Source: Rhodovulum sp. 12E13 (GTDB taxonomy: Bacteria; Pseudomonadota; Alphaproteobacteria; Rhodobacterales; Rhodobacteraceae). From it: DNA of 64,000 bases. The number at the start of each line of letters is the position of its first letter. Within the stretch, counting starts at the first letter, position 1. Below the pieces are notes generated by a model, which ran no database searches, was not told the origin of the DNA, and saw only the letters and a list, made by a program, of their open reading frames with translations. Positions 26,825 through 36,385 of this stretch are shown piece after piece. The stretch spans positions 124,001 to 188,000 of the forward strand of contig NZ_QPLK01000008.1 in assembly GCF_003340565.1 (NCBI RefSeq), read 5' to 3'. A program made the translations under genes and the position numbers.

Positions 26825-27463
26825 CTAGCGCGCCGCCCCCTGCTTTGCAAGGGCGCGCGGCGAGGCAAGCGGGCGGATCGCGGCGCGCTCGGCCTCCGGC
26901 AAGGCGTCACGCAGCGCCGCGGCCGTCTGGCCCGTCACCGGGTGGCGCCAGCCGGGCGAAATCTCGGCCAGCGGCACCAGCACGAAGGCACGCGCCTGCA
27001 GGCGCGGATGGGGCAGGATAAGCCGGTCGGGCGTGCGGATCCGCTGCTCTTCCGCCGGCAGCCCGGCCCAGAAGGCCCAGACCGAGCGGTCGGGCGCTAC
27101 AGCGCCGCCGTGGTCGAGCAGGTCGAGATCGAGGGTCCGCGCGCCCCAGCGCGCGCTCCGCTGACGCTCGTAGCGGCCCTCGAGAGCGTGAAGTTCCGCC
27201 ATGAGCGCGCGGGCCGAGAGCGGAGTGGCGAGCCGAACCACGGCATTGGCATAATCAGGGCCGGCGCCGGCGGGCACGCAGGGCGTGGCATAGACATGAC
27301 TCGCCGCCACGACCCGTGCGGGCAGCGCCGTCAGGGCGGTGATCGCCTCGGCCACCGTGTCTGCCGGTTCGCCGCCCGCGAGCGGCAGATTCGCGCCGAG
27401 AGCGACATGAGCCGAGGTCTCGGCCTCTGTAACGGCGTCATGACAACTTGCAGTTTCCCGCAC
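26825..27463 (-). CDS. folK: 2-amino-4-hydroxy-6-hydroxymethyldihydropteridine pyrophosphokinase
   Basis: HPPK of folate synthesis, which transfers pyrophosphate from ATP to the pterin. It shows HVALGANLP, LEGRYERQRSARWGARTLDLDLL (split by the usual insertion) and ILPHPRLQARAFVLVPL, the HPPK hallmarks. I chose GTG 27463 (212 aa), which has GGATGGGG upstream; a longer frame to 27511 would enter the divergent promoter. It lies downstream of no other fol gene and upstream of rpoZ on the same strand. Confidence 0.88.
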   Translation of the reverse strand: MRETASCHDAVTEAETSAHVALGANLPLAGGEPADTVAEAITALTALPARVVAASHVYATPCVPAGAGPDYANAVVRLATPLSARALMAELHALEGRYERQRSARWGARTLDLDLLDHGGAVAPDRSVWAFWAGLPAEEQRIRTPDRLILPHPRLQARAFVLVPLAEISPGWRHPVTGQTAAALRDALPEAERAAIRPLASPRALAKQGAAR

Positions 27464-27560
27464 GGCGCCCCATCCTTTGGCATGTCGCGAGGCCCCTGCC
27501 CCCGCCACCACTCATTTCGCACAAATGGGGCCCGCCGCGACTCAAGGAAAGGGGTTTTCC

Positions 27561-28163
27561 ATGTTTTACCGCGACGAGCGTCTCGCGCTCTTCATTGACG
27601 GGTCGAACCTCTACGCTGCCGCCAAGGCCCTGGGATTCGACATCGACTACAAGCTCTTGAGGCAGGAGTTCATGCGGCGAGGCAAGCTCCTGCGCGCCTT
27701 CTATTACACCGCCCTGCTGGAGAGCGAGGAATACTCGCCGATCCGGCCGCTGGTCGACTGGCTGCACTACAACGGCTTCGCCATGGTGACGAAGCCCGCG
27801 AAGGAATACACCGACAGCCAGGGGCGGCGGAAGGTGAAGGGCAACATGGACATCGAGCTGGCCGTCGACGCCATGGAACTCGCCCCCCGCCTCGATCACA
27901 TCGTGCTTTTCTCGGGCGATGGCGATTTCAAGCCGCTGGTGGAGAGCCTGCAGCGCCAGGGCGTGCGCGTGTCGATCTGCTCGACCATTCGCAGCCAGCC
28001 GCCGATGATCGCCGACGAGCTTCGCCGGCAGGCCGACAACTTCATCGAGCTCGACGACCTGCGCGAGGTGATCGGCCGCCCCCCGCGCGAACACCGGGAG
28101 CCGCGCGAGCACCGCGCTGAGGTCTCGGACCGCGTGGACGAGAAAGAGCAGGAAACGTCGTGA
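27561..28163 (+). CDS. NYN-domain protein (LabA/DUF88-like)
   Basis: A 200-residue PIN-like NYN nuclease-fold protein. Acidic active-site residues are visible in LFIDGSNLY (10-18), GNMDIELAVDAM and LFSGDGDFKPLVE. The C-terminal 40 residues are charged and repetitive (PREHREPREHR). Relatives are putative RNases or RNA-processing factors; activity is inferred. ATG 27561 has AAGGAAAGGGG upstream. It is divergent from folK, with about 97 bases between them. Confidence 0.88.
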   Translation: MFYRDERLALFIDGSNLYAAAKALGFDIDYKLLRQEFMRRGKLLRAFYYTALLESEEYSPIRPLVDWLHYNGFAMVTKPAKEYTDSQGRRKVKGNMDIELAVDAMELAPRLDHIVLFSGDGDFKPLVESLQRQGVRVSICSTIRSQPPMIADELRRQADNFIELDDLREVIGRPPREHREPREHRAEVSDRVDEKEQETS

Positions 28164-28199
28164 CCTGACGCAGCGGCCGCCTGCGCTAGCTGCCGCTCC

Positions 28200-28721
28200 G
28201 TGACGACCGGAAGTGCCGCCGCCGACCTGATCGTGCTCTTCGCCGCCGCCTTCGGCGCGGCGACCATCCTGCCGTTCCAGTCGGAGATCGTGTTCGGCGC
28301 GGTGCAGGCCGAGGGGGCGATCGCGCTCTGGCTGGTCGTGGTCGTGGCGAGCGTGGGCAATACGCTGGGCTCGGTCGTCAACTACCTGATGGGTCTCTGG
28401 GCCGAGCGCTTCCGCGACCGGCGGTGGTTTCCCGCCACCCCTGCCCAGCTCGACCGGGCGCAGCGCTGGTATGCAAGGTGGGGTGTCTGGTCGCTTCTGC
28501 TCTCATGGGCGCCCTTCGCCGATGCGCTGACCGTCGCCGCGGGCGTCATGCGCACGCCGTGGTGGCTGTTCCTCGCCCTGGTGAGCGTCGCCAAGACGGG
28601 GCGCTACCTGATCCTCGCGGGCCTGCTCTCCGGGGTGCTGCCCGGGCCCGAGGGGGCGCCCGTCGCGCCCGGAGGGCATGCGGCGCCCGAGGCGGCGCCC
28701 GCCGAGCGCCCGCCCGACTAG
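28200..28721 (+). CDS. small DedA/YqaA-like membrane protein
   Basis: A 173-residue inner-membrane protein with four predicted segments and the DedA-superfamily blocks FGAATILPFQSEIVFG and SWAPFADALTVAAGV. YqaA-type members are shorter than true DedA proteins, as here, and may act in lipid or ion transport. It starts at GTG 28200. Its stop shares CTAG (28718-28721) with the stop of the convergent cytochrome gene. The Pro/Ala-rich tail is probably disordered. Confidence 0.8.
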   Translation: MTTGSAAADLIVLFAAAFGAATILPFQSEIVFGAVQAEGAIALWLVVVVASVGNTLGSVVNYLMGLWAERFRDRRWFPATPAQLDRAQRWYARWGVWSLLLSWAPFADALTVAAGVMRTPWWLFLALVSVAKTGRYLILAGLLSGVLPGPEGAPVAPGGHAAPEAAPAERPPD

Positions 28722-29209
28722 TTCGAGAATGTTACCGAATCGGCATTGATCCTGTTGTGGATCTCGATCACCTCGTCGGGCCAGGTGCTCTTGATGAAGG
28801 CGAGCGCGGCGAGGATCTCGCTCTCGGTCAGCACGTCGGCGAAGCCCATCATGTTCGAACGGTAGCCGCGGCCCACCACCGCCTCTGTCCCGCGCTTGGT
28901 GATGTCGATCAGCAGCGCGTCGGCGTGGTGCCAGGTGTGGCCCGTCTCGTCATGCGGGGGGGCCGGCAGCAGGCCGGCCGCATCCCGGCTGCGCCAGTCG
29001 GGCACCTGCCCCTCGAGGTCGGCGCCGTGGCAGGCCGCGCAGTGGTCGGCATAGATCGTCTCGCCCAGGGCGACGGCCTGCGCATCCTCGTAGGGAATGA
29101 GCTGGCCGAGACGGCTCTCCTGCCCGTCGCTCACCGCCCAGGCGGCGAGGCCGGCAACCCCGGCGACCGCGACGACGGCGATGGTGGCGATGGTGGCGAT
29201 CCTGCGCAT
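28718..29209 (-). CDS. small membrane-anchored or exported cytochrome c
   Basis: A 163-residue class I cytochrome c. An N-terminal hydrophobic stretch (about 6-24, TIAIVAVVAVAGVAGLAAWA region) is an uncleaved anchor or signal. The heme site is CAACHGADLEG near 57-67 and the likely distal methionine is in SNMMGFAD. I start it at ATG 29209, dropping a 46-residue extension with no export features. It stands alone; the electron partner is not evident. Confidence 0.87.
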   Translation of the reverse strand: MRRIATIATIAVVAVAGVAGLAAWAVSDGQESRLGQLIPYEDAQAVALGETIYADHCAACHGADLEGQVPDWRSRDAAGLLPAPPHDETGHTWHHADALLIDITKRGTEAVVGRGYRSNMMGFADVLTESEILAALAFIKSTWPDEVIEIHNRINADSVTFSN

Positions 29210-29362
29210 GACGGCTCCTTCCGCAGTATCGCTTGATACGCCTGACCGACGGCGGATGGAGTCACGCTCGCGTGAGCGGGCCGCAGCGCCGCTCCGACGC
29301 AGCCCGCCCGGGTGGACGCGCCCGCGCGCCTTCTCTACCTTGCCCACAAAGGAGTTCGCCGC

Positions 29363-30319
29363 ATGTCAAAGCCGCCCCTCGCCCTCTACCTCGCTGCGCC
29401 GCGCGGCTTCTGCGCCGGCGTCGACCGCGCGATCAAGATCGTGGAGATGGCGCTCGAGAAGTGGGGCGCGCCGGTCTATGTCCGGCACGAGATCGTGCAT
29501 AACCGCTTCGTGGTCGACGGCCTGCGCGACCAGGGCGCGGTCTTCGTGGAAGAGCTCGACGAATGCCCGCCCGACCGGCCGGTGATCTTCTCTGCCCACG
29601 GGGTGCCCAAGGCGGTGCCGGCCGAGGCCGCGCGGCGCGAGATGATCTATGTCGATGCGACGTGCCCGCTGGTGTCGAAGGTGCATATCGAGGCCGCGCG
29701 GCACCACGAGAACGGCCTCCAGATCGTGATGATCGGCCATGCCGGCCACCCCGAGACGGTCGGCACGATGGGCCAGCTGCCCGAGGGCGAGGTGCTGCTG
29801 GTCGAGACCCCCGAGGACGTGGCGACGCTTCAGGTTCGCGACCCCGCGCGGCTCGCCTTCGTCACGCAGACGACGCTGTCGATCGACGACACGGGCGAGG
29901 TGGTCGAGGCGCTCTCGGCCCGCTTTCCCGACATCGTCGGCCCCCACAAGGAAGACATCTGCTACGCCACCACCAACCGGCAGGAGGCGGTCAAGGCGAT
30001 GGCCCCGAAGATCGACGCGATGCTTGTCGTGGGCGCGCCCAACTCGTCGAACTCGAAGCGGCTGGTGGAGGTGGGCGCGAAGGCCGGCTGCCGCTACGCC
30101 CAGCTCGTGCAACGGGCGTCCGACATCGACTGGCGCGCGCTCGAGGGGATCGCCTCGGTGGGCATCACCGCGGGCGCCTCGGCACCAGAGGTGCTCGTGA
30201 ACGAGGTGATCGACGCCTTCCGCGAGCGCTACGAGGTGACGGTCGAGATGGTCGAGACGGCGCAGGAGAACGTGGAGTTCAAGGTGCCGCGCGTGTTGCG
30301 CGACCCCGTGATCGCCTGA
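29363..30319 (+). CDS. ispH: 4-hydroxy-3-methylbut-2-enyl diphosphate reductase
   Basis: [4Fe-4S] enzyme of the last step of the MEP isoprenoid pathway, making IPP and DMAPP from HMBPP. The three cluster cysteines are C17 (PRGFCAGV), C101 ([11 protein letters not shown]) and C200 ([10 protein letters not shown]); the catalytic glutamate region and the SSNSKRLVE substrate loop are present. ATG 29363 follows GGAG; 318 residues is normal. Upstream genes face away, so it is probably monocistronic. Confidence 0.97.
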   Translation: MSKPPLALYLAAPRGFCAGVDRAIKIVEMALEKWGAPVYVRHEIVHNRFVVDGLRDQGAVFVEELDECPPDRPVIFSAHGVPKAVPAEAARREMIYVDATCPLVSKVHIEAARHHENGLQIVMIGHAGHPETVGTMGQLPEGEVLLVETPEDVATLQVRDPARLAFVTQTTLSIDDTGEVVEALSARFPDIVGPHKEDICYATTNRQEAVKAMAPKIDAMLVVGAPNSSNSKRLVEVGAKAGCRYAQLVQRASDIDWRALEGIASVGITAGASAPEVLVNEVIDAFRERYEVTVEMVETAQENVEFKVPRVLRDPVIA

Positions 30320-30706
30320 CCGGCCCCGGCGGCCGCACCCAAGCGCCGCCCCGTTTCGCCGCCCCCCTTACGCCGCCCCGCCCCCCGGCATCCGGGGCGC
30401 TCCCGCCTCCACTCGATGCCGTTTGGCATCTCGCTCCGTTGGGCCGGCGCCGCGCGCACGCGCGGCGTGCCCGCGCCCGTCGTCACCGTGCGCCTTCGCA
30501 CGGTCCGGGCGAACGGGGGGCAGCGGGGATCTCGCCCTCACCGGAACGCGCGTGCACCTCCTCGGCGCCTGCGACCCGGCGTGACGGCGTTCGGCGGGCC
30601 ACCCCTGCCCTGCAGGGCGGGCGAGACCGGGGCAACCTGCGGATGCAGGCGACCGCGGGGCGCGGCGCCCCTTCCCCTCGGCGCGGGAGGCGCTAGAACG
30701 CGGGCC
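30320..30706. other. gene-free region after ispH
   Basis: These 387 bases contain no convincing gene. A hairpin CCGTGCG-CCTT-CGCACGG lies near 30487-30504 and a shorter one, GATGCC-GTTT-GGCATC, near 30415-30430; either could end the ispH transcript. The promoter for the DUF3429 gene should lie in the right part, but I see no clear -35/-10 pair. Confidence 0.5.
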
Positions 30707-31168
30707 ATGCTGAAGGTCTCCGACGTCCCCCGCTCCGCCCTCTGGCTCGGCCTCGCCGGGCTGCTGCCCTTCCTGTGGGGCGTGGCGACCATCCATGTCG
30801 ACCTGCTCTACGGGTTCGGACAGCGCAATCTCGGCGGGCGCTACGTGGCACCCTTCGTGCTGCTGAATTACGGGCAGGTGATCCTCGCCTTCATGTCGGG
30901 CGTGATCTGGGGCTTCGCCGCACGGGCCGAGGGCGAGGTGCAGGCGCTGGGCTTCGGCCTGTCGGTGATCCCGGCGCTCTGGGCCTTCTTCTTCGTGGGG
31001 GGCGGGCCGGTCTCGGCGGCGATCTACCTGATCGCGGGCTTCATCGGCGTTCTCATGATCGACTGGTTCTTCTGGCGGAACGGCCTCGCGCCCGCGTGGT
31101 GGATGGCGCTGCGCATCCCTCTCACGGCGGTGGTGTGCCTCTGCCTCGCCGCGGTGGCCTTCGGATGA
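30707..31168 (+). CDS. DUF3429 membrane protein
   Basis: A 153-residue protein with four or five membrane spans and the DUF3429 pattern ALWLGLAGLLPFLWG, YGQVILAFMSGVIWGFA and IGVLMIDWFFWRNGLAP. The function is unknown; homologues (TMEM69-related) are widespread in alphaproteobacteria. It starts at ATG 30707 without a strong Shine-Dalgarno sequence. Its stop overlaps the methyltransferase start (ATGA). Confidence 0.85.
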   Translation: MLKVSDVPRSALWLGLAGLLPFLWGVATIHVDLLYGFGQRNLGGRYVAPFVLLNYGQVILAFMSGVIWGFAARAEGEVQALGFGLSVIPALWAFFFVGGGPVSAAIYLIAGFIGVLMIDWFFWRNGLAPAWWMALRIPLTAVVCLCLAAVAFG

Positions 31169-31761
31169 GCGGCGACCGCGAGACGCTCGCGATCTACGAC
31201 GGGCGCGCAGCGGAGTATGCCGACCGTGCCGGGGCGCCGGAGCCGTCGGCCCGGCTCTCCGCCTTCATCGCCGCACTGCCAGGGGGCGGGCGGGCCCTCG
31301 ATCTCGGCTGCGGGCCCGGCGCGGCCGCCGCGGCGATGGCCGGGGCCGGGCTCGAGGTCGATGCGCTCGACGCCTCCGCCGGCATGGTGGCGCTGGCCCG
31401 CGAGCGCCACGGCGTCGCCGCGCGGCTCGGCACGTTCGAGGAGGTCGACACCGCGCGCGCCTATCACGGCGTCTGGGCCAACTTCTCGCTCCTCCACGCA
31501 CCGCGCGGGGAGATGCCCCGCCACCTCGCGCGCCTGTCGGATGCGCTGGTGCCGGGGGGCCTTCTGCATGTCGGGCTGAAAACCGGTGAGGGCGAGAAGC
31601 GCGACAGCCTGGGGCGGCTCTATACCTATTACACTGAGGCAGAGATGGCGGGGCTGCTCGAGGCGGCAGGGTTCACGGTGGTCGATCGCGCGGCGGGGCG
31701 GGACCGCGGCTTCGACGGGGAAGAGGCCGACTGGTTCGTCCTCTGGGCGCGCACGGGCTGA
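31165..31761 (+). CDS. class I SAM-dependent methyltransferase
   Basis: A 198-residue methyltransferase-fold protein. Motif I is ALDLGCGPGAAAAAMA (about 44-59), the acidic residue that binds the SAM ribose is in VDALDAS, and GVWANFSLLHAP is the post-motif region. The substrate cannot be told; small-molecule methyltransferases of this size are common. It is coupled to the DUF3429 gene by an ATGA overlap. Confidence 0.88.
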   Translation: MSGDRETLAIYDGRAAEYADRAGAPEPSARLSAFIAALPGGGRALDLGCGPGAAAAAMAGAGLEVDALDASAGMVALARERHGVAARLGTFEEVDTARAYHGVWANFSLLHAPRGEMPRHLARLSDALVPGGLLHVGLKTGEGEKRDSLGRLYTYYTEAEMAGLLEAAGFTVVDRAAGRDRGFDGEEADWFVLWARTG

Positions 31762-31895
31762 GACGACTTGCCCCCGGACGCCCGCTCGCCTAACCGCCCG
31801 CGCATGGATCAGATGCACCCTCCCGACCGAGGCGCGCACCGCACGCCGCACCCGCGGGCCATGGCGGCCTGGCGCCCTGGCGTCGGGGCCCGCCC

Positions 31896-32345
31896 GTGAC
31901 CCGGCTCTACGCCTTCACCGACGGGGCGTGCTCGGGCAATCCCGGCCCGGGCGGCTGGGGCGCGCTCCTTCAGGCGAAGGACGGCGACCGGGTGGTGAGG
32001 GAGCGCGAACTGTCGGGCGGCGAAGCGGCGACAACGAACAACCGGATGGAGCTGCTGGCCGCGATCACCGCGCTGGAGAGTCTGACGCGGCCCTCGTCCA
32101 TCACCGTCGTCACCGACAGCGCCTACGTGAAGAACGGCGTCACCGCGTGGCTGCACGGCTGGAAGCGGAACGGCTGGAAGACCGCCGCGAAGAAGCCGGT
32201 GAAGAACGAGGACCTTTGGCGCCGGCTCGACGACGCGCAGGCCCGCCACGAGGTGACGTGGGAATGGGTCAAGGGCCATGCCGGCCACCCCGAGAACGAG
32301 CGGGCCGACGAACTCGCCCGCGCCGGAATGGCCCCGTTCAAGTAA
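31896..32345 (+). CDS. rnhA: ribonuclease HI
   Basis: Cleaves the RNA strand of RNA-DNA hybrids. It has the DEDD site: D9 in [14 protein letters not shown], the glutamate in [10 protein letters not shown], the aspartate in [10 protein letters not shown] and the last aspartate in [10 protein letters not shown]. The WKRNGWKT handle that binds the hybrid is present. It starts at GTG 31896 (149 aa), the standard length. Confidence 0.97.
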   Translation: MTRLYAFTDGACSGNPGPGGWGALLQAKDGDRVVRERELSGGEAATTNNRMELLAAITALESLTRPSSITVVTDSAYVKNGVTAWLHGWKRNGWKTAAKKPVKNEDLWRRLDDAQARHEVTWEWVKGHAGHPENERADELARAGMAPFK

Positions 32346-32500
32346 CGGCGCCACAGCGCGCTCCCGACACCGCTGCGTGGCTTGCGGCGCATCGCGCCGT
32401 TGGGGCCGGTTGCCCGCGTGCCTGCGGCGCCCCCGGAGTGCGCTGGCGGGAAAATGCCTCGGGCCAAGCAACGCCGGTCGCGGCACGCCCGGGTCGCGGC

Positions 32501-32555
32501 GTGGGGCGCGCCCGGGTGGCTCGCGTGGGCGGGGGGGCGGCCGGGCGCACCCCAC
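32501..32555. repeat. degenerate G-rich-loop hairpin near phaB (family copy 4)
   Basis: A 15-bp stem with one mismatch (GTGGGGCGCGCCCGG at 32501-32515 against 32541-32555) encloses a 25-base loop containing GTGGGCGGGGGGG. It resembles the three perfect stem/G-loop elements at 39450, 43549 and 59637 but is diverged. It lies 32 bases downstream of the phaB stop; an additional 11-bp inverted repeat (32537-32547 with 32566-32576) overlaps it. Confidence 0.5.
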
Positions 32556-32586
32556 CCGGCAAAGCCGCCCGGCCGCGCGTCGCCGC

Positions 32587-33309
32587 TCAGGCGAAGAACT
32601 GGGCGCCGTTGGCCGAGATGACCGAGCCGTTGATGAAGCTCGAGTCGTCCGAGGCGAGAAAGGACACGCAGCGAGCGATCTCGTCGGGCTCGCCGAGGCG
32701 GCCGGCAGGGATCATGCCGATGATCTTCTCGCGCACCGACTCGGGCACGGCCATCACCATCTCGGTGGCGATGTATCCCGGGCAGATCGCGTTGGCGGTG
32801 ATCCCCTTGGCCGCCCCCTCCTGCGCGAGCGAGCGCACGATCCCGAGATCGCCCGCCTTGGTCGCGGCGTAGTTCACCTGGCCGAACTGGCCCTTCTGCC
32901 CGTTGATCGACGAGATCACGATCACCCGCCCGAAGCCGCGCTCGCGCATGCCCGGCCAGACCGGGTGGATCGTGTTGAAGACGCCGGTCAGGTTGGTGTC
33001 GATCACCTCCTGCCACTGCTCGGGCGTCATCTTGTGGAACGGCGCGTCGCGGGTGATGCCGGCATTCGCCACGACCACGTCGATCGGCCCCATGTCGGCC
33101 TCGACCTGCGCGATCCCGTTCTTCGACGAGTCGTAATCGCCCACGTTCCACTTGTAGGTCTTGATGCCGGTGGCCTCGGTGAACGCCTTGGCCTTCTCGT
33201 CGTTGCCGGCATAGGTCGCCGCCACGTCGTAGCCCCCGGCCTTCAGCGCCTTCGAGATCGCCTCGCCGATGCCGCGGGTGCCGCCGGTGACCAGTGCAAC
33301 ACGTCCCAT
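32587..33309 (-). CDS. phaB: acetoacetyl-CoA reductase
   Basis: NADPH-dependent SDR that reduces acetoacetyl-CoA to (R)-3-hydroxybutyryl-CoA for polyhydroxybutyrate. It shows TGGTRGIGEA, ANAGITRDAPFHKM (the PhaB-specific form of NNAG), SSINGQKGQFGQVNY with YAATK, and CPGYIATEMV. 240 residues is typical. It lies downstream of phaA with a strong hairpin between. The polymerase gene phaC is not in this window. Confidence 0.96.
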   Translation of the reverse strand: MGRVALVTGGTRGIGEAISKALKAGGYDVAATYAGNDEKAKAFTEATGIKTYKWNVGDYDSSKNGIAQVEADMGPIDVVVANAGITRDAPFHKMTPEQWQEVIDTNLTGVFNTIHPVWPGMRERGFGRVIVISSINGQKGQFGQVNYAATKAGDLGIVRSLAQEGAAKGITANAICPGYIATEMVMAVPESVREKIIGMIPAGRLGEPDEIARCVSFLASDDSSFINGSVISANGAQFFA

Positions 33310-33355
33310 GTCTGTCCCTTTCTGGAGTTCGCTCGCGTTCGATCGCTATAGAAAC

Positions 33356-33392
33356 GCGAACGCCTGCGCAATTATCTTGCGCAGGCGTTCGC
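33356..33392 (-). terminator. 16-bp hairpin between phaA and phaB
   Basis: A perfect stem (GCGAACGCCTGCGCAA and complement) with loop TTATC lies 14 bases after the phaA stop. On the minus strand it is followed by GTTTCTATAG. It may be a partial terminator or a 3' stabiliser that lowers phaB relative to phaA. A competing shorter pairing (CGCGTT with AACGCG) lies on its promoter-distal side. Confidence 0.75.
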
Positions 33393-33406
33393 CCGTCCGT
33401 GTGGGC

Positions 33407-34582
33407 TCAGGGCCGTTCGACGCACATCGCCACGCCCATGCCCCCGCCGATGCACAGCGTGGCCAGCCCGCGCTTCGCGCCGCGGCGCTTCATCTCGAAC
33501 AGCAGGGTGTTGAGCACGCGCGCGCCCGAGGCGCCGATCGGGTGGCCGATGGCGATGGCGCCACCGTTCACGTTCACGCGGTCGGGATCCCAGCCCATGT
33601 CCTTGTTGACCGCACAGGCCTGCGCGGCAAAGGCCTCGTTGGCCTCGACCAGGTCGAGATCCTCGACCTTCCAGCCCGCCTTCTCCAGCGCCTTGCGGCT
33701 GGCGTGGATCGGACCCACACCCATGATCGCCGGGTCGAGGCCGGCCGTTGCGTAACTCGCGATGCGCGCGAGCGGCTCGATCCCGCGCTTCTCTGCCTCG
33801 TCGGCCGACATCAGCAGCGCACCGGCCGCGCCGTCGTTCAGGCCGCTCGCGTTGGCGGCCGTCACCGAACCATCCTTCGTGAAGGCGGGCCGCAGCTTCT
33901 GCATCCCCTCCATCGTGGCGCCGTGGCGGATGTACTCGTCCTTGTCGACCACGATGTCGCCCTTGCGGGTCTTGACGGTGAAGGGCACCACCTCGTCGTC
34001 GAACTTCCCGGCCTTCTGCGCGGCCTCGGCCTTGTTCTGGGAGGCCAGCGCGAACTCGTCCTGCTGCTCGCGGCTGATCTGCCACTTCTCGGCGACGTTC
34101 TCGGCCGTGTTGCCCATGTGATAGCCGTTGAAGGCATCCCACAGGCCGTCCCTGATCATGGTATCGACGTATTTCAGGTCGCCCATCTTCTGGCCCTGCC
34201 GGATGGTCGCCGCGTGGGGCGCCATCGACATGCTCTCCTGCCCGCCGGCGGCAACGATGTGGCTGTCGCCCAGCATGATGTGCTGGGCGCCGAGGGCGAC
34301 GGCGCGCAGGCCCGACCCGCAGACCTGGTTGATGCCCCAGGCCGCGCTCTCCTGCGGCAGGCCCGCGTTGATATGCGCCTGGCGCGCCGGGTTCTGGCCC
34401 TGCGCGGCGGTCAGCACCTGGCCAAGGATCGTCTCCGACACCTCGGCCTTGTCGATGCCCGCCCGCTCCACCAGGGCCTCCAGCATCGCGGCGCCGAGGT
34501 CGTGCGCGGGCGTATTCGCGAAGGAACCGAGAAAGCTGCCGACGGGCGTGCGCGCGGCAGAGGCGATGACGACGTTGGTCAT
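33407..34582 (-). CDS. phaA: acetyl-CoA C-acetyltransferase (beta-ketothiolase)
   Basis: Condenses two acetyl-CoA to acetoacetyl-CoA, the first step of PHB synthesis; reversible. The active-site cysteine is in [14 protein letters not shown] (about residue 89), the histidine in [14 protein letters not shown], and the second cysteine in [14 protein letters not shown] 34582 (391 aa) follows GGAGAGGAGC. It heads the phaA-phaB pair and is probably the promoter-proximal gene. Confidence 0.96.
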   Translation of the reverse strand: MTNVVIASAARTPVGSFLGSFANTPAHDLGAAMLEALVERAGIDKAEVSETILGQVLTAAQGQNPARQAHINAGLPQESAAWGINQVCGSGLRAVALGAQHIMLGDSHIVAAGGQESMSMAPHAATIRQGQKMGDLKYVDTMIRDGLWDAFNGYHMGNTAENVAEKWQISREQQDEFALASQNKAEAAQKAGKFDDEVVPFTVKTRKGDIVVDKDEYIRHGATMEGMQKLRPAFTKDGSVTAANASGLNDGAAGALLMSADEAEKRGIEPLARIASYATAGLDPAIMGVGPIHASRKALEKAGWKVEDLDLVEANEAFAAQACAVNKDMGWDPDRVNVNGGAIAIGHPIGASGARVLNTLLFEMKRRGAKRGLATLCIGGGMGVAMCVERP

Positions 34583-34853
34583 GGGTGCTCCTCTCCATGT
34601 GGCCCGGAGAGGGGGGCCCGGTGGCCCGGGGCGACCGGACGAGATCCGCCCCCACCGGATTCGGCACCCATGGGTAGGGGCGCGACCCGTGGGGCGCAAG
34701 GGATAGCATGTCCCACCCCGTCGGGGGCGCTTCGCCTGGTATGGCCGTCGGGGGTGGCCCGCAGTCCGGCGCGTCAGAAGGCGCGGCGCGGCACAGCGGC
34801 CCTGCCCGCCCCCGGGCGCGCACGCCAGTGGCGGACGGACGGTGGCGACCCGC

Positions 34854-35732
34854 TCAGCCCGCCGCGCGCGCGCGGCGGGCCGCGGCGGGGCGCAGCGCGG
34901 GGGCGCCGAGATGGTAGCCCTGCAGACAATCGACGCCGAGGGCGGCGATCACCTCCGCATCCGCGGGCCGCTCGACCCCCTCTGCCACAACCAGCATGTC
35001 GAAATGGCGGGCGATCGAGATCAGCGCCTGGCAGAGCACCCGGTTGTCGGGATTGTCGGCCACACCCAAGACGAACTCGGCAGCGATCTTGAGAATGTCG
35101 AAGTCGAGGTCGCGCAGATAGCGGAACGACGTGTAGCCCTGCCCGAAATCGTCCAGCGCGAAGGCCACACCCTTCATGTGGAGATCCGCCATGAAAGCCT
35201 GGGTGACTTCGGGGAGCAGGATGGCCGAGCTCTCCGTGATCTCGACGATCAGCCGCTCGAGAACGGTCGGGTGGGCCGCCTCGACCCTCTCGAGGATGCG
35301 CCGCCAGGGCGCGTAGCCGATCGACCGGGCCGACATGTTGACCGACAGCCGCATGTCGGGCGCCTCGACCAGCGCGGCGAGGCCCGTCTCGAGCGCGACG
35401 CAGTCGAGAAGACGGCCCGTCTCGTGCGCCTCGCAGGCGCCGATGAACTCGCGCGCGGGGATCACCCGGCCCGTATCGTCGATCACGCGCAGGAGCCCCT
35501 CGTGGAAGGCGACGCGCCCCGCATCCGGTGCGGCGACCACGGGCTGGAAGGCGAGCGCAACGTCGCGCCGCTCCAGCGCGCGGCGCACCATCGACAGGAT
35601 GTCGCCGTCGCGCAGGGCCAGCGCGGCATCCAGGGGGCTCGGGTCGGGCCATGTCGGGGCCGCCCCGTCCGCCAGCCAGTCATCGCCACGCATCGGCCCG
35701 CCCCGGGCCCCGGTCGGATCGCCTTGCCGCAT
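34854..35732 (-). CDS. EAL-domain cyclic-di-GMP phosphodiesterase
   Basis: A 292-residue stand-alone EAL protein, predicted to hydrolyse c-di-GMP. The signature motif is [35 protein letters not shown], the KI lysine in [16 protein letters not shown] and CLQGYHLG follow in order. The usual aspartate after KI (KID) is alanine here. There is no GGDEF, PAS or membrane segment. ATG 35732 has GGAGGG five bases upstream and is preferred to 35744. It is divergent from tag. Confidence 0.87.
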   Translation of the reverse strand: MRQGDPTGARGGPMRGDDWLADGAAPTWPDPSPLDAALALRDGDILSMVRRALERRDVALAFQPVVAAPDAGRVAFHEGLLRVIDDTGRVIPAREFIGACEAHETGRLLDCVALETGLAALVEAPDMRLSVNMSARSIGYAPWRRILERVEAAHPTVLERLIVEITESSAILLPEVTQAFMADLHMKGVAFALDDFGQGYTSFRYLRDLDFDILKIAAEFVLGVADNPDNRVLCQALISIARHFDMLVVAEGVERPADAEVIAALGVDCLQGYHLGAPALRPAAARRARAAG

Positions 35733-35810
35733 AGCGCCCTCCATGACTTGCGTGCAGGCTACGGCGCGGGCTTTAACCGTCGGTGAACTGCCGGAGGGGA
35801 GCGTCAGGGC

Positions 35811-36377
35811 GTGGCACGCTGCGGCTGGGTCGGACACGACCCGATCTACATCACCTACCATGACGAGGAATGGGGCGTGCCCGAGTCCGACGCGCGCGCC
35901 CTGTTCGAGAAGCTCGCGCTCGAAGGCTTCCAGGCCGGACTGTCGTGGATCACCATCCTGAGAAAGCGCGAGACCTTCCGCCACGCCTTCGCCGGTTTCG
36001 ACCCCGAGGTGCTTGCGGGCTGGGGCGAGGCCGAGGTGACCCGGCTGCTCGCCGACCCCGGCATCGTGCGTCACCGCGGCAAGATCGAGGCGACCCTCGG
36101 CAATGCCCGCGCATGGTGCGCAATCGAGGCGCGGGAAGGCTTTTCCACCTTCCTGTGGGAGCGGGTGGGCGGCACCCCGATCCGGAACGGCTGGCGCTCG
36201 GACGACGAGGTCCCGGCCGAGACGCCGCTGTCGCGCGCCATCTCGAAGGACCTGCGCGCCGAGGGCTTCCGCTTCGTCGGTCCGACCATCGTCTACGCCT
36301 TCATGCAGGCGGTGGGCATGGTCAACGACCACGTGGTGAGCTGCCCGCGCCATGCCGACCTGAGCGCGCCGGACTGA
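35811..36377 (+). CDS. tag: DNA-3-methyladenine glycosylase I
   Basis: Base-excision enzyme removing 3-methyladenine. Zinc ligands are at both ends: C4 (ARCGWVG), H17 (ITYHDEEWG), and the C-terminal SCPRH. FEKLALEGFQAGLSWITILR, which carries the substrate glutamate region, is conserved. It starts at GTG 35811 after GGAGGGGA; 188 residues is normal. The four-palindrome array follows directly. Confidence 0.96.
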   Translation: MARCGWVGHDPIYITYHDEEWGVPESDARALFEKLALEGFQAGLSWITILRKRETFRHAFAGFDPEVLAGWGEAEVTRLLADPGIVRHRGKIEATLGNARAWCAIEAREGFSTFLWERVGGTPIRNGWRSDDEVPAETPLSRAISKDLRAEGFRFVGPTIVYAFMQAVGMVNDHVVSCPRHADLSAPD

Positions 36378-36385
36378 TCGGCGAA

